5,592 bases of DNA from Desulfotomaculum sp. (lineage in GTDB: Bacteria; Bacillota; Desulfotomaculia; Desulfotomaculales; Ammonificaceae): assembly GCA_012961725.1 (NCBI GenBank), contig DTYU01000085.1:1-5592 (forward strand), written 5' to 3'. The translations under genes and the position numbers were made by a program. Positions 4,513 through 5,592 of the stretch are shown here, piece after piece; the stretch's first letter is position 1, and each line of letters starts with the position of its first letter. Below the pieces are notes generated by a model. It was not told the DNA's origin, did not search any database, and saw only the letters and a program-made list of their open reading frames with translations.

Positions 4513-5592
4513 TTAGGTACTAAGAGTCTCCCTGATGGCCAACATTATCATACCAGAGATTGATCCAAGAAACAACCTCACCGCAGTCGCGGACTGAGGT
4601 GCCGCTGGAAGCTGCTTGACTGGGGGAAGCTCCTTGTTGGTTTTTAAGTCAGGGCCCGCCACTTCAAGGACAATGGGTTTTCCGGCGCCCAGCATGAGTG
4701 AGGAAATTGGGCTTGTGGCCGTAACCTTCATCTTGGTTATGCCGGGTATTTGCTCCAAATGTTCTCTCAGTTTGCCGGCGATCTCCTTGGCGCTGCGTTC
4801 CCTTTTATCTCTGTCCACCAGCTTAAAGCCGATCTCTCCTACGTTGGGTCCTTCGTCCATGCCCATGGCCACGCCAAATCCCTCTTCGCTCTGCCCGTTA
4901 AAAGCATAAGCGTGCTTGAGTTCCTCCGGTCTTACCACTTTATCGACGGTCTGCATCATTTTTTCAACAACCCTGGTGGTCTCTTCGACCCTCGTTCCTT
5001 CCGGCAAACGAAAGGAAATGCTCACATCCCCGGTATCTACCTCCGGCACAAAACTGGTGCCCGTAAAGGGAACCAGGGAAAGGCTGCTGGCAAAAATCAA
5101 AACGGCCAGAAGGATCACGGTCTTTTTATGGGACAGGGCCCAGGCAAGCATACGGCCGTAAGCGTCTTCAAGGAACACCAGATGTTTCTCTGTGCGCTTG
5201 TAAAGTTCAGTCCAGAAATTCTTCTTTTCTGCCGGCTCTTTGGATGCAGTTCCCAGCCACCTGGAGGACAACATGGGCGTCATGGAGAGGGAAGTAAACA
5301 GGGAGGCCAGCAGGGTTACTACAATGACAAAGGCCAGCTCCTTAAAGAATGCGCCGGCAATTCCGCCTATGAACATCAGCGGCACAAAAACCACCACTAT
5401 GGTCATGGTGGAAGCCGTAACGGCCATGCCCATTTCGCTTGCGCCAAAGACCGCGCTGGTTTTCGGCCGGCCGCCGCGCTCTACATGGCGGGTGATATTC
5501 TCCAGCACCACAATGCCGTTATCCACCACCATACCGCAGGCGATAGCCAGCGACATAAGGGATATCAGGTTTATACCTGGCCGGAATCCGGA
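4513..5592 (-). CDS. RND (HAE1/AcrB-type) efflux permease, 5' end off window and 3' end truncated; probable pseudogene
   Basis: RND permeases are proton-driven inner-membrane exporters that normally work as trimers with a membrane-fusion protein. The frame is open from the window edge: 359 residues are visible. Counting from the edge, TM4 carries GMVVDN (20-25), where D24 matches AcrB D407, one of the proton-relay Asp residues; N25 replaces D408, as in many relatives. TM5 is around 62-78, TM6 ends with SMTPMLSSRWLG, and TM7 is around 157-176. The second periplasmic half begins FVPEVDTGDVSISFRLPEGT and can be followed to IVLEVAGPDLKTNKEL (ending at 4627). After that 37 residues unlike the family lead to a stop. 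Full-length proteins are about 1,030 aa; roughly 390 N-terminal residues lie outside, and about 300 C-terminal residues with TM8-12 are missing. Transport activity is therefore unlikely. Family assignment is secure. Confidence 0.9.
   Translation of the reverse strand, partial: SGFRPGINLISLMSLAIACGMVVDNGIVVLENITRHVERGGRPKTSAVFGASEMGMAVTASTMTIVVVFVPLMFIGGIAGAFFKELAFVIVVTLLASLFTSLSMTPMLSSRWLGTASKEPAEKKNFWTELYKRTEKHLVFLEDAYGRMLAWALSHKKTVILLAVLIFASSLSLVPFTGTSFVPEVDTGDVSISFRLPEGTRVEETTRVVEKMMQTVDKVVRPEELKHAYAFNGQSEEGFGVAMGMDEGPNVGEIGFKLVDRDKRERSAKEIAGKLREHLEQIPGITKMKVTATSPISSLMLGAGKPIVLEVAGPDLKTNKELPPVKQLPAAPQSATAVRLFLGSISGMIMLAIRETLST
4579..4601. other. Strong stem-loop inside the anomalous RND tail
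   Basis: CACC (4579-4582) and CAGTC (4584-4588) pair with GACTG (4592-4596) and GGTG (4598-4601), with one G/A mismatch and a GCG loop. On the minus strand the stem is followed by the T-rich TTGTTTCTT, so it might be a relic terminator. Alternatively it could be an end structure of a mobile element. It lies in the part of the frame that has no RND similarity. Confidence 0.5.

Noticed and set aside
4535..4597. 20-codon plus-strand frame starting MANIIIPEID in the RND tail region
   Set aside because: It has no ribosome binding site, no recognisable family, and lies antisense to the RND tail; too short to support.

Overview
The window looks like chromosome from a spore-forming, moderately GC-rich, anaerobic Firmicute of the Desulfotomaculum/Pelotomaculum/Moorella type. 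This placement is an inference. It rests on a germination protease gene (gpr, found only in endospore formers), strong GGAGG-type ribosome binding sites, frequent GTG/TTG starts, and the order rsmD-coaD-coiled-coil protein, which I recall from that group. No species can be named from the sequence alone.

Layout. Positions 1-467 (minus strand) hold the 5' part of gpr, which runs off the left edge. A 165-bp divergent intergenic region (468-632) carries a forespore-type promoter candidate for gpr, a sigma-A extended -10 promoter for the rightward genes, and two separate 15-bp palindromes. Rightward from 636 come rsmD (16S rRNA m2G966 methyltransferase) and coaD (phosphopantetheine adenylyltransferase), which overlap by 4 nt. 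Next is a 77-bp gap filled by a tandem pair of AT-rich repeats, then a 148-aa soluble coiled-coil protein of the type often labelled 'ATPase' or 'F0 subunit B-like'. This cluster converges on a leftward block: a UbiB/AarF (ABC1) atypical kinase with two C-terminal membrane helices (2275-3951), a small phasin-like protein (4193-4489) with a likely terminator behind it, and the 3' end of an RND efflux permease gene (4513-5592), which enters from the right edge.

The rightward cluster is housekeeping: ribosome maturation and coenzyme A synthesis. gpr acts in the spore, degrading small acid-soluble proteins during germination. The UbiB kinase and phasin-like protein are neighbours on the same strand but appear to be separate transcription units. 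The RND reading frame stops in the second periplasmic half, lacks about 300 residues including the last five membrane helices, and ends in a short unrelated tail that contains a strong hairpin. It therefore looks like a decayed gene or a rearrangement scar.

I do not see a convincing new multi-gene system here. The points most worth checking are the gpr start, which leaves no room for the usual autoinhibitory propeptide; the truncated RND gene and its hairpin-bearing tail; the tandem repeat behind coaD; and the palindromes in the gpr/rsmD divergent promoter region.
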